A stretch of 47,587 nucleotides of DNA from UBA8199 sp964507045 (GCA_964507045.1 CAZDOO010000040.1:1-47587), one strand, 5' to 3'. Counted from the stretch's first letter, positions 32,825 through 41,518 are shown. Numbers and translations: made by a program. Notes: generated by a model from the letters alone, not told the origin.

Positions 32825-34300
32825 ATGGAATCCACTCACGACATCAGGCTGCTCCTGGCGATCCTGGCCCCGCTGGTCGGCGCAGGCCTTGTTATGGCCA
32901 CCGGCAAGCGGCCCAACGTGCGCGAGACCTGCTCGTTCCTCGCCGCCGCCACCCTGTTCCTCATCACGGCGTCCCTGATTCCGGCCATTCACGCCGGCCA
33001 GAAGCTCCACTTCACGATGTTCAACTTGCTGCCGGGATTGAGTGTCGCGTTGCGGGCGGACGCGCTGTCCATGGTCTTCGCCGTGTCCGCCTCGTTCCTG
33101 TGGATCATTACCGTGTTCTACTCGGCGGGTTACATGCGCGGCCTCAACGAGCACGAGCAGACACGGTTCAACACCTGCTTCGCGTTGGCCCTGTTCGGAG
33201 CCATCGGCTGCGCCTTCTCGGACAATCTCCTCACGCTGTATCTCTTCTACGAGATTGTCAGCATCTGCACCTATCCGCTGGTCGCCCATCACCAGGACGA
33301 GGAAAGCTACGAGAGCGGCAAGAAATACCTTACCTACCTGACCGGCACCGCCAAGGGCCTGGTCTTGCCGGCCATGGTTGTGATCTATGTTTTGAGGGGT
33401 AATCTGGACTTTGCCAACAACATGAACACCGGCATTCTGCCCCCGGATGTCAACCGTTGGGTCACGACGGCTCTCTACGCCTGCTGCCTCATCGGCTTCG
33501 CCAAGAATGCGGTGATGCCTTTCCACAATTGGCTGCCCAGCGCGATGGTCGCACCCACACCAGTTAGCGCGCTGCTCCACGCCGTCGCGGTCGTCAAGGT
33601 CGGCGTGTTCTCAACCGTCCGGGTCATGCTCCATGTTTTCGGCGTGGATACGATGCAGGCGCTCAACCTCGGCCTCCCGACCGCCTATTTCGTCTCCATC
33701 ACCATCGTCGTCGCCTCCATCATCGCGCTGAGCAAGGACAATCTGAAGATGCGGCTGGCCTACTCCACGGTGAGCCAGCTCTCCTACATCATTCTCGGCG
33801 TGGCGCTGTTAAGCCCGGCCGGCATCGAAGGCGGCCTGGTGCACATTGCTAACCACGCCTTCTCCAAAATCACCCTCTTTTTCTGCGCCGGGGCGATCTA
33901 TGTCGCCACCCATAAGAAGAATATCTCGGAGATGAGCGGCCTGGGACGCGTGATGCCCTTCACGTTCGGTGCCTTCGCGCTGGCGTCGCTCAGCATGATC
34001 GGCGCGCCGCCGGTGGCCGGCTTTGTCAGCAAATGGTATCTGCTGAATGGCGCATTCGATGCCGGTTCGGTCGGCATCATTATCGTGCTGCTGGCCAGCA
34101 CGATGCTCAATGCGGCCTATTTCGCGCCGGTCGTCTATAGCGCTTTCTTTGGCCAGCCCTCGAGAGAAGATATCGAGCATAAGCACCGCGAGGCACACCC
34201 GGCGATGGTGATTCCCCTTTGTATCACCGCTGCCATCTCTGTTGTTATCGGCCTCTACCCCGGTTTCTTCATGGACTTCGTCAGTGCTGTCGCGAAATGA
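32825..34300 (+). CDS. Antiporter-like complex I subunit (MrpD/NuoM type), first extra copy
   Basis: A 491-residue, 13-14-helix proton-translocating subunit. The helix-five Glu is in LTLYLFYEIVSICTYP; the helix-seven Lys is in IGFAKNAVMPFHNWLP, followed by SAMVAPTPVSALLHAVAVVKVGVF and the TVSQLSYIILG helix. It lacks the long C-terminal lateral helix of true NuoL, so it resembles MrpD/NuoM and would sit inside the arm. All pumping residues are present, so it is probably active. It occupies the operon position where nuoL normally stands and is coupled by ATGA to the small membrane gene that follows. Confidence 0.85.
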   Translation: MESTHDIRLLLAILAPLVGAGLVMATGKRPNVRETCSFLAAATLFLITASLIPAIHAGQKLHFTMFNLLPGLSVALRADALSMVFAVSASFLWIITVFYSAGYMRGLNEHEQTRFNTCFALALFGAIGCAFSDNLLTLYLFYEIVSICTYPLVAHHQDEESYESGKKYLTYLTGTAKGLVLPAMVVIYVLRGNLDFANNMNTGILPPDVNRWVTTALYACCLIGFAKNAVMPFHNWLPSAMVAPTPVSALLHAVAVVKVGVFSTVRVMLHVFGVDTMQALNLGLPTAYFVSITIVVASIIALSKDNLKMRLAYSTVSQLSYIILGVALLSPAGIEGGLVHIANHAFSKITLFFCAGAIYVATHKKNISEMSGLGRVMPFTFGAFALASLSMIGAPPVAGFVSKWYLLNGAFDAGSVGIIIVLLASTMLNAAYFAPVVYSAFFGQPSREDIEHKHREAHPAMVIPLCITAAISVVIGLYPGFFMDFVSAVAK

Positions 34301-34599
34301 ACCTTGCCAAGCTCATCCAGTTCCTGCGCAACCGTCTCAAGACGGTGATTTGGGTCTCTTGCGCCATCCTGGCGGTGGTGGTCCTGCTCGACGCCATCCC
34401 GGCCGTGGTGGACAAGGAGCACGCTCACACTGGGCCGGAACGCTGGCCTGCCTTCTGGGCTGTGTTCGGCTTCCTCGGCTGCGTCGCGATCATCCTGCTT
34501 TCCAAATGGTATGGACGCCTCGGCATCATGACGCGCGAGGACTACTACGAAGACGAAAAGGGGCTGTCGGCAGCGCCGGAGGAGCGAAAGCATGAATAG
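34297..34599 (+). CDS. Small membrane protein of the antiporter module, unknown
   Basis: A 100-residue protein starting at the ATG at 34297, overlapping the upstream stop (ATGA) and the downstream start (8 bases). Two hydrophobic helices (about 18-35 and 50-70: VIWVSCAILAVVVLLDAI and WAVFGFLGCVAIILLSKWYG) are joined by a charged loop (DKEHAHTGPERWP). A cytoplasm-facing acidic tail follows (TREDYYEDEKGLSAAPEERKHE). I recognise no named family. Overlaps on both sides, between two antiporter genes, argue it is a dedicated accessory or structural subunit of this complex and not a chance ORF. Confidence 0.8.
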   Translation: MNLAKLIQFLRNRLKTVIWVSCAILAVVVLLDAIPAVVDKEHAHTGPERWPAFWAVFGFLGCVAIILLSKWYGRLGIMTREDYYEDEKGLSAAPEERKHE

Positions 34600-36406
34600 C
34601 TTCTGGCTCCATCCCTCGCTGATTCTGATTTTCGGCAGCCTGCTGCTCCTGCTGGTGCCCGCGCGCCTGAAGAAGGCCTGGCTGCTGCTCGTCCCCGTCC
34701 TGGTGTTCGCCCGTATCCTGACGATGGCCCACGGCGAATTCGGCCAGGTGCATTACCTCGACTGGACGCTCATCTTTGGCCGGGTGGATGCCCTGAGCAA
34801 CGTCTTCGGCTACATCATGAGCCTCATGTGCATCCTGAGCACGTTATACGGCATGCACGTCAAGGACGACGCCCAGCACATTGCCTCGTGGTTTTACGTT
34901 GCCGGCTCCATCGGCTGCATCTACGCGGGCGACTTTATCACCCTGTTCCTGTTCTGGGAGCAGATGGCTTTCTCCTCGGTATTCCTCATTTGGTTCCGTG
35001 GACGGCGGGAATCTCTCTTCGCGGGCTACCGTTACCTGCTGGTGCACGTTTTCGGTGGCGTGACGCTGCTTGGCGGGATGGTCTGGCATTGTCAAACACA
35101 GGGCAGTTGGGCCTTTGATGCCTCCTTCTGCAACTTGGCGGTGCACCATGCCACCCCAGCGACCTGCCTCATCATGATCGGCTTTATTCTCAACGCCGCC
35201 GTCCCGCCTCTGCACGCCTGGCTGCCCGACGCCTACGGCGAAGCCACCTTCAACGGCTCCGTCTTTCTCTGCGCCTTCACCACCAAGACCGCCGTTTACA
35301 CCCTCTGCCGCGGTTTCGCAGGTGCGGAGATCCTCGTCCCGCTCGGCGTCATCATGGCCCTTTATGGCGTTGTGTATGCCGTGCTGGAGAACGACTGCCG
35401 GCGCCTGCTCGCCTACCACATCATCAGCCAGGTCGGCTACATGGTGGCGGGGGTTGGCTTGGGCACGCAGATGGCCATCAACGGCGCGTGCGCCCACGCC
35501 TTCGCCCACATCCTCTACAAGGGTCTGCTCTTCATGGGCTGCGGCGCGGTGCTGCACATGACCGGCCAGAGCAAGTTCACCGAGCTGGGCGGGCTCTGGA
35601 AGAAGATGCCTTGGACGTTTGTCTTCACTCTCATCGGCGGCTTGTCCATCTCGGCCTTTCCGCTCTTTAGCGGCTTTGTCAGCAAGTCCATGATCGTCAG
35701 CGCCGGGTTCGAGGAGCACAAGTACTGGGCGGGCTTCCTCCTGCTGCTTGCCTCCGCAGGCACGTTTCTGCACACCGGGCTGAAAGTCCCTTACTTCATC
35801 TGGTTCGGCAAGAACCGGCCCAAGCAAGAAACTTGGGACCGCGCCGCCGAGCCGCCGTGGAACATGAACGTCGCCATGAGCATCGCCTCGGCGCTCTGCA
35901 TTTTCATCGGGTGCTATACCCCTTACCTCTACCGGATGCTCCCCTATCCGGAGGCTGCCGCCGGCTATGACTCTTACACCTCGTACCATATCTTCGAAAC
36001 CCTCCAGATCCTGCTCTTTACGGGGCTGGGTTTCTTCCTCCTGCTCAAGAAGCTGGTCCCAACTCCCACCATCAGCTTGGACATGGACTGGTTCTACCGC
36101 AAAAGCTGGCGCGTGTTCTTATGGCTGGCCTGCAAACCCGTCCAGGCCACCGATACTTTCATCGGCGAACTCTATCGGCTGGCCGGGCTCGCACCGCTCA
36201 TGCTAAGCGCCCGCGTTTCTGCCCTATTCGACAATAAGGTCATTGATGGCGCCGTGGACGGCTTGGCCGACACCATCCGGGGCATCGGAGGCCGGCTCCG
36301 GCTCGCTCAGCGTGGCCAGATGCAGCAGAACCTGGCTTTTGCCTTCGCGGTGACCGCCGTCCTGATCATCGCCTTCCTTGTGTATTCCAACGTTCTGGCA
36401 AAATGA
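34592..36406 (+). CDS. NuoL/MrpD-like distal antiporter subunit with long lateral helix
   Basis: A 604-residue membrane protein. The core shows the helix-five Glu (FITLFLFWEQMAFSSVF) and a helix-eight Lys (FTTKTAVYTLCRGF), but the helix-seven Lys position is Asn in IGFILNAAVPPLHAWLP. The C-terminus from about residue 494 (MDWFYRKSWRVFLWL) to QRGQMQQN is a long amphipathic region of about 82 residues, followed by a final helix (AFAVTAVLIIAFLVYSNVL). This matches the lateral-helix end of NuoL (ending in DGxVxGL ... LRxxQxG) but is longer than the roughly 55-60 residues I know from ordinary NuoL. It is annotated in databases as Na+/H+ antiporter subunit D-like; here it most probably forms the distal end of the arm. 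Confidence 0.8.
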   Translation: MNSFWLHPSLILIFGSLLLLLVPARLKKAWLLLVPVLVFARILTMAHGEFGQVHYLDWTLIFGRVDALSNVFGYIMSLMCILSTLYGMHVKDDAQHIASWFYVAGSIGCIYAGDFITLFLFWEQMAFSSVFLIWFRGRRESLFAGYRYLLVHVFGGVTLLGGMVWHCQTQGSWAFDASFCNLAVHHATPATCLIMIGFILNAAVPPLHAWLPDAYGEATFNGSVFLCAFTTKTAVYTLCRGFAGAEILVPLGVIMALYGVVYAVLENDCRRLLAYHIISQVGYMVAGVGLGTQMAINGACAHAFAHILYKGLLFMGCGAVLHMTGQSKFTELGGLWKKMPWTFVFTLIGGLSISAFPLFSGFVSKSMIVSAGFEEHKYWAGFLLLLASAGTFLHTGLKVPYFIWFGKNRPKQETWDRAAEPPWNMNVAMSIASALCIFIGCYTPYLYRMLPYPEAAAGYDSYTSYHIFETLQILLFTGLGFFLLLKKLVPTPTISLDMDWFYRKSWRVFLWLACKPVQATDTFIGELYRLAGLAPLMLSARVSALFDNKVIDGAVDGLADTIRGIGGRLRLAQRGQMQQNLAFAFAVTAVLIIAFLVYSNVLAK

Positions 36407-37932
36407 CCGCGCCCAGCCCAATCGAAAGCTCGGGCTTGTTGAGCGTATTGATCTTCAGCCCGCTGCTTGCGGCCGCGGTCGCCGCCTTCATCCGCAACGA
36501 GCGCCTACTGCGCTTCTGGACGCTCGCGTTTACCTCCGCCGTCGGCCTCTTTTCACTGCAGCTCTATTGGAAATTTGACCCGACGACCGCGAAGTTCCAA
36601 TTTCGCGAGTTTGCTCCCTGGATTCCAAAGCTAGGCATCAGCTACGCCCTCGGCATAGATGGCATCAGCCTGCTGCTGGTGCTGCTGACGACGCTCATCA
36701 TGCCGCTCTGCGTGCTGGCCTCCTGGCGCTACATCCAGACGCGCGTCAAGGAGTTCATGATCTGCCTGCTGGTCATGGAGACCGCTATGGTCGGCGTGTT
36801 CTGCGCGCTCGACTTCGTCCTCTTCTTCGTCTTCTGGGAGGCGATGCTGATCCCGATGGCCCTGCTCATCGGTGTTTGGGGCGGGCCCCGCAAGATCTAC
36901 GCGGCTCTCAAGTTCTTTGTCTACACCATGGCCGGCTCCGTCCTGCTGCTGGTCGCCATCATCGCGCTCGGCCTCAAGCAAGGCAGCTTCAACATCCTCG
37001 ATATGATGGGCCAGGACTATCCACACAGTTTCCAAGTCTGGGTTTTCCTGGCCTTCTTCATCTCGTTTGCCATCAAGGTCCCGATGTTCCCGTTCCATAC
37101 CTGGCTGCCCGCCGCCCACGTGGAAGCCCCCACCGCCGGCAGCGTCCTGCTTGCCAGCATCCTGCTGAAAATGGGCACCTACGGTTTCCTGCGCTTCTCT
37201 CTGCCGATCACGCCGTATGCGACCCAGGTCTTCACACCCTACGTCCTTTGGCTGTCGGTCGCTGCCATCCTCTATGGCGGCCTGACCTCCCTGGCCCAAA
37301 CCGATCTCAAGAAGCTGGTCGCCTACTCCAGCGTCGCCCACATGGGCTTTGCCACGCTGGGCATCTTCGCCCTGAACGAGATGGGAATCCAGGGCGCTGT
37401 GCTGGTGATGATCAACCACGGCGTCACCACCGGGGCGCTGTTCATCATTGTCGGCATCATCTACGAGCGACTCCACACGCGCGACCTAGAGGAAACCGCC
37501 GGCATGGGCAGAGCCATGCCCATCTTCGCCCTGTTCACCGGAGTGTTCGCGCTGTCATCCCTGGCCTTTCCTGGCACGAACAGCTTCATCGGCGAACTGA
37601 TGGTCATGGCCGGTGGCTTCAAGCTGGCCACCGAGCATTTCGCCTTCATTGTCGCCATGGTCTGCGTCGTCCCCGGTGTGGTGCTTGCTGCCGCTTACAT
37701 GCTCCGCATGTTGCAGAAGGTCGCTTACGGGGGCACGCGCAACCCGGTTCACGCCGGGCTCCGCGACCTTAACCTGCGCGAAATCCTCACCCTTGCGCCC
37801 CTGCTGTTCTTCGTATTCTGGATTGGCCTCCATCCCGCTCCCATTATCCGCGTGCTCGACGTCAGCGTAAAACACCTGCTCGAACAGGCACGGCAGGGCC
37901 ACACCGTTGCCACCTATGTCCTACTGCCCTGA
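36403..37932 (+). CDS. nuoM: NADH-quinone oxidoreductase subunit M
   Basis: A 509-residue antiporter-like subunit with the standard residues: helix-five Glu in LFFVFWEAMLIPMALLIG, helix-seven Lys in SFAIKVPMFPFHTWLPAAHVEAPTAGSVLLA, helix-eight Lys in SILLKMGTYGFLRF, and the helix-twelve region near AFPGTNSFIGELMVM. Length and motifs are those of ordinary NuoM. Its ATG overlaps the preceding stop by 4 bases. Confidence 0.95.
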   Translation: MTAPSPIESSGLLSVLIFSPLLAAAVAAFIRNERLLRFWTLAFTSAVGLFSLQLYWKFDPTTAKFQFREFAPWIPKLGISYALGIDGISLLLVLLTTLIMPLCVLASWRYIQTRVKEFMICLLVMETAMVGVFCALDFVLFFVFWEAMLIPMALLIGVWGGPRKIYAALKFFVYTMAGSVLLLVAIIALGLKQGSFNILDMMGQDYPHSFQVWVFLAFFISFAIKVPMFPFHTWLPAAHVEAPTAGSVLLASILLKMGTYGFLRFSLPITPYATQVFTPYVLWLSVAAILYGGLTSLAQTDLKKLVAYSSVAHMGFATLGIFALNEMGIQGAVLVMINHGVTTGALFIIVGIIYERLHTRDLEETAGMGRAMPIFALFTGVFALSSLAFPGTNSFIGELMVMAGGFKLATEHFAFIVAMVCVVPGVVLAAAYMLRMLQKVAYGGTRNPVHAGLRDLNLREILTLAPLLFFVFWIGLHPAPIIRVLDVSVKHLLEQARQGHTVATYVLLP

Positions 37933-37939
37933 AATCCGC

Positions 37940-39382
37940 ATGACCTCCTCCCCCTTCATGGCGTTCCTCCCTGAACTGGTCTTACTGGCCGGGGCGCTGG
38001 TGCTCTTTGTGGTCACGCTGGGCGAGTCGCGTCTGCGAATGGCCCGAACGGTTGCGCTGATTACGTCGTTTGCGGTCATCCTCGTTTGCGTCTGCTGCTT
38101 TAGGCAGGAAGCAATCCTCTTTAGCGGCGCCTACCGCGTGGACCTGTTCTCGCAGCTCCTGAAACTCGTCTTTGCCTGCGGCTTCACCCTCATCCTCCTG
38201 CTGAGCGGCGACGTCGAGGACATCCGCGAAGACATCAAAGCCGAATACTTCTTCTTCCTCACGCTGAGCGTGTCCGGCCTGGCTATGCTCGTGAGTTGCG
38301 TGGACATTATCACCCTGGTCATTGCGCTCGAAGTGTCGGCTTTTCCCCTCTACTTCATGGTCGCTATGCGCCGAGAGCGCGAAGGCCAGCGCAGCCAGAT
38401 GGAGTCCGCGATCAAGTACATCATGTTCGGCGTCGCCGCCAACGGCCTGATGTTCTTCGGCATGAGCTATCTCTTCGGCCTGACCGGCACCACTTCCCTG
38501 ACCGACCTGCTCCCAAGGCTCCAGCCCGTCATCCATTCCCCAATGGCCATTGCCGGTCTCGCGCTGACCTTCTGCGGCCTCTACTACAAACTGGCGATCT
38601 TCCCCTTTCACTTCTGGACTCCCGACGTCTATCAGGGCGCATCGAACGAAACCGCCGGCCTGATCGCCTCCCTCCCCAAGGTCGGCGCCGTCGCCGTCCT
38701 GGTTCGCTTCGTCTCGCTAGCCTCGCCAGACAATCACCCGATCGCTGTCATGCTCGCCATCCTTGCCGCAATCTCCATGTTCTATGGCAACCTCATCGCG
38801 CTGGTTCAGAAGGACTTCAAGCGGCTGCTCGGCTTCTCCGGCATCGCCCATGCCGGCTACGCTCTTATTGGCTTCGTCACCCTCGACACGTTTGGCTACA
38901 CCGCCGCGCTCTACTACATCATCGGTTACCTGTTCATGGTGCTGGCGTGCTTCGTAGTGATTTGCAAGGTGTCGCGTAACGGCGCCAACGTAGCCATTGA
39001 GGACCTGGCCGGGCTACACCGCCGCTCGCCCCTGCTCGCGCTGACGCTGATGGTCGGCGTCTTTGCCCTCGCCGGCATCCCGCCGTTCGTTGGCTTTATG
39101 GGCAAGCTAAGCCTGTTGACCGCCGCCTTGGAGAAGGGCTACCTCCTGCTCGCCATCACCGCCATGCTCAACGCCGCCATCGCCGTCTATTACTATCTCT
39201 GCGTTGTGCGTGAAGCTTGCTTCCGCGATCCCGGCGACTGCTCCCCCATCCAGCTCAACCGGTCCACCAAGGCGCTCTGTGTGCTGCTCATCACGGGCAT
39301 CCTCGCGCTTGGGGTGGCACCTGCCCGGGTGCTTGATACTCTCTCGACCTCGGTAGCTGCGGCCACTGGCGTTACGCCGTAG
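37940..39382 (+). CDS. nuoN: NADH-quinone oxidoreductase subunit N
   Basis: A 480-residue antiporter-like subunit from the ATG at 37940, seven bases after the nuoM stop (an upstream start at 37907 would overlap nuoM). It shows IITLVIALEVSAFPLYFMV (helix-five Glu), LYYKLAIFPFHFWTPDVYQGA (helix-seven Lys), SLPKVGAVAVLVR and GFVTLDTFGYTAALYYIIGYL. It is the subunit nearest K/J in known complexes. Last gene of the operon. Confidence 0.94.
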   Translation: MTSSPFMAFLPELVLLAGALVLFVVTLGESRLRMARTVALITSFAVILVCVCCFRQEAILFSGAYRVDLFSQLLKLVFACGFTLILLLSGDVEDIREDIKAEYFFFLTLSVSGLAMLVSCVDIITLVIALEVSAFPLYFMVAMRREREGQRSQMESAIKYIMFGVAANGLMFFGMSYLFGLTGTTSLTDLLPRLQPVIHSPMAIAGLALTFCGLYYKLAIFPFHFWTPDVYQGASNETAGLIASLPKVGAVAVLVRFVSLASPDNHPIAVMLAILAAISMFYGNLIALVQKDFKRLLGFSGIAHAGYALIGFVTLDTFGYTAALYYIIGYLFMVLACFVVICKVSRNGANVAIEDLAGLHRRSPLLALTLMVGVFALAGIPPFVGFMGKLSLLTAALEKGYLLLAITAMLNAAIAVYYYLCVVREACFRDPGDCSPIQLNRSTKALCVLLITGILALGVAPARVLDTLSTSVAAATGVTP

Positions 39383-39423
39383 ACAACCTCCACTGTCGCC
39401 AACTTGGCCCGCTGACCCTGCTC

Positions 39424-39461
39424 CCGCGGGATGTAGCGGCAGTCTGCCGAGGCCCCCGCGG
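39424..39461 (+). terminator. Hairpin after the respiratory operon
   Basis: An outer CCGCGGG (39424-39430) / CCCGCGG (39455-39461) stem encloses a DNA dyad CGGCAG-T-CTGCCG (39437-39449), 42 bases after the nuoN stop. No T-tract follows, so it is a candidate only. Confidence 0.35.
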
Positions 39462-39496
39462 ACCCGAGGGGTGACTAAACTATTTGCACTGCAGAC

Positions 39497-39523
39497 TTGA
39501 CACAGCCGGGAACTTCATAATAA
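39497..39523 (+). promoter_or_regulatory. Candidate promoter of the PEP-CTERM gene
   Basis: TTGACA at 39497-39502 (6 of 6) precedes an AT-rich CATAATAA at 39516-39523. The -10 could be read as TAATAA with a 15-base spacer or CATAAT with a short 13-base spacer. It lies 25 bases before the ATG at 39548. Confidence 0.4.
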
Positions 39524-39547
39524 GTGGGCATCGAACCTAACCATTCT

Positions 39548-40402
39548 ATGAAAAACAACCTACGCTTCTTCGCGGGGGTTTTCTCCGCAGTTATTTGTCT
39601 CAGTTGCGCACCATCGGCGTTTGGCGGCTTCTTCGCCATGTGGTCCGAGACCATTCACAACGATACCGGATCCGACGCCTACGATTTTCATTTGCACGGG
39701 ACGGTCTTGGAAGGGACTGCCATTGTGCAGGACACCTCGATTAGCAGTGACGTCAATCCGTTCGATTGGAAGGTTGATTATGCAACCGTGTTTAACGCGG
39801 GCAATATCTTTGTTGGCTGGAGCGGCACCACACCGGTTCCAACGTGCCATAACATTACCATCGGTTTAGAGATATTCAGTGGCATGGAAAACTGTGTTCT
39901 CGGGCTCGATGGCTACTGGACGGACGCAAACGGAGATGAAATAGTTCCGGGATGGGGTCCCGGGCTGCCGCTGCTGGGGTTCCAAGTGACTCCCTCGGGG
40001 ACCCTTTTCGAGCAAAACGCCACCTCGCGGGATATGCTTGTGCGTAATCTTCAGATCGCGCCCGCAAGCAACGGCTTGGGGTTGTCTGATCTGGTGGATG
40101 GGAGCCTGCTGCTGGCAGGGCTTTCCTGGCGGAACCTGACCACTCCCGGCACGGCCGAGACGATCAACGCCGGGACTTCAATGAGCTTCGACGTGAGCGA
40201 GGATGTGGAGGCCTCCGGCTACAACAACTACATCATCATGCGCGGAGAGGTTTTCGATCCTCACGACCCCTCCGGCGGCGCCGAAGGCACTTGGCACAGC
40301 GTCTTCGCAGCGCATCAGATTCCGGAGCCAAGCACGCTGGCGCTGGGCGCAATCGGCGCGGCGGCCTTGGTTTGGCTACGGCGGCAACGCAAGCAGGCGT
40401 AA
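39548..40402 (+). CDS. PEP-CTERM exported protein
   Basis: A 284-residue protein with an N-terminal signal peptide (LRFFAGVFSAVICLSCAPSAFG) and a C-terminal PEP-CTERM sorting signal: the PEPSTLALG motif, a hydrophobic helix (AIGAAALVWL) and basic RRQRK. The family signal is recognised by an exosortase, linking the protein to envelope or biofilm matrix. The central part is beta-rich and without a known domain (YATVFNAGNIFVGWSG, GWGPGLPLLGFQVTP). Start at ATG 39548; a GTG at 39524 in the same frame is less likely. No exosortase gene is in the window. Confidence 0.9.
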   Translation: MKNNLRFFAGVFSAVICLSCAPSAFGGFFAMWSETIHNDTGSDAYDFHLHGTVLEGTAIVQDTSISSDVNPFDWKVDYATVFNAGNIFVGWSGTTPVPTCHNITIGLEIFSGMENCVLGLDGYWTDANGDEIVPGWGPGLPLLGFQVTPSGTLFEQNATSRDMLVRNLQIAPASNGLGLSDLVDGSLLLAGLSWRNLTTPGTAETINAGTSMSFDVSEDVEASGYNNYIIMRGEVFDPHDPSGGAEGTWHSVFAAHQIPEPSTLALGAIGAAALVWLRRQRKQA

Positions 40403-40753
40403 AAGGCGCAAGGGAAGCCGTGGCAGAGGGCTTCAGCTTCTAGACCTCCAATCCCTGGACACCCGGCTGCCGCCGCGCTGGTCACAGCGCTGCTGTGTGA
40501 ACCTCAATACCCGTCGCCAAGAGCCCGACCGCCATCTGTGCGCTACCTCGTGAAGCAAGCCAGGATTGCCGCCGGCGACTTCTAATTTTGCCGGGCCAAC
40601 TCCTGAACTGTGGCCTCAGGACTTTGGACCTTAAGGCCATCGCCTTTCATGGAGGCAAACACCCCAGCAAGTCTGCGAAACGTATTCATTAACTCCAGGG
40701 TTCTGATCAGGAGCAGATGGTTTGGATTTGCTCGCCGGTTGGGTCCGCAAGCC
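40403..40753. other. Intergenic region after the PEP-CTERM gene
   Basis: About 350 bases with no supported gene, RNA or clear terminator. Composition is similar to the surroundings; a few short complementary words (for example GGCCT near 40615 and AGGCC near 40632) are not strong enough to call. Confidence 0.4.
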
Positions 40754-41164
40754 TTATGCCGCGATCGGCATTTGGCTCGGCGGCCAGCCGCCTTCCGAAT
40801 CGACTGCGGACAAAGGTGCGGCCTCGTTGGCCCAAGGCGGCTCGTGGGCGAAGCGGTTGAATATAGCGCGAGTCATTTCCTCGAAGAGGCAGGGGAAGGA
40901 CAGCAACGGAAAGGCCGTGTCCCAGGCGAGTTCCGCCGCCGCGTTGGCTGCGCCACAAAGCTGTTTGTGAATCCGCGGAGGCGTGGTTTGTTGCAGGGCG
41001 GCACGGAGCATCTTCTGTTTAAGCAAATGCAGGCGCACCGGGCTCCGGCTTGCGCCGGCGGTCCGAAAAGGCCGGATTTCCGCTTTAGCGTTGCCCGGCG
41101 CGGATTCGAGGCAGGAACGGACAAATATGGCTCCGCGATTATCAGTGGTGCTGGCGTAATTCAT
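40754..41164 (-). CDS. Possible hypothetical protein (136 residues)
   Basis: The minus-strand ORF from ATG 41164 reads MNYASTTDNRGAIFVRSC and contains a protein-like stretch KQLCGAANAAAELAWDTAF followed by PLLSFPCLFEEMTRAIFNRF. Third codon positions in that stretch are strongly GC-rich, as in real genes here, whereas the longer plus-strand ORF over the same bases is Arg-rich and looks like its shadow. I recognise no family. It may be an isolated small gene or a decaying one; there is no clear promoter or ribosome-binding site. Confidence 0.4.
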   Translation of the reverse strand: MNYASTTDNRGAIFVRSCLESAPGNAKAEIRPFRTAGASRSPVRLHLLKQKMLRAALQQTTPPRIHKQLCGAANAAAELAWDTAFPLLSFPCLFEEMTRAIFNRFAHEPPWANEAAPLSAVDSEGGWPPSQMPIAA

Positions 41165-41518
41165 GGTTGCTTCGCTTATCGTCTCGGCAGGCGTCCCAAT
41201 CAGCGGACCTGCCTGCTTGAACCAGCATTAGCAACTGGCGGGCCACGCGGAAAATGGCCGCAATTCCAGTGGTGTTGGCATCCTGTTGCGCAAGACTTGC
41301 TCAACGGTGCATTGCGCACCCACAATTATTGCGCAGTTCTTCCTGGTCGAAGCGCAAGGCGGGACAAATGTTGCCGCTTCGGAGGCCTTGCCGGTCAGCC
41401 TGATGCGCAGATAACGCCCCAAGCCGGGGCAAGCTATGACCCGTGAGGAACCTGGCAGACCCAACTTGAGCGAGGGCGAGACGCAAGCGCATCCCACTCC
41501 TAATCGAGCTGTCCCGAC
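41165..41518. other. Gap between carB C-half gene and hypothetical ORF
   Basis: About 350 bases downstream of the carB segment (minus-strand orientation). Minus-strand reading gives LGRYLRIRLTGKASEAATF and similar pieces that are not convincing as protein. No RNA, terminator or repeat was recognised. Confidence 0.35.

Noticed and set aside
32825..36406. A separate Mrp Na+/H+ antiporter operon inside the nuo genes
   Set aside because: No mrpB, C, E, F or G genes are present, and the genes are coupled by overlaps with nuoK and nuoM, so they belong to the complex I operon.
40610..41446. 278-codon plus-strand ORF
   Set aside because: It is Arg/Gly/Cys-rich and overlaps the more protein-like minus-strand ORF; no domain or start signal.
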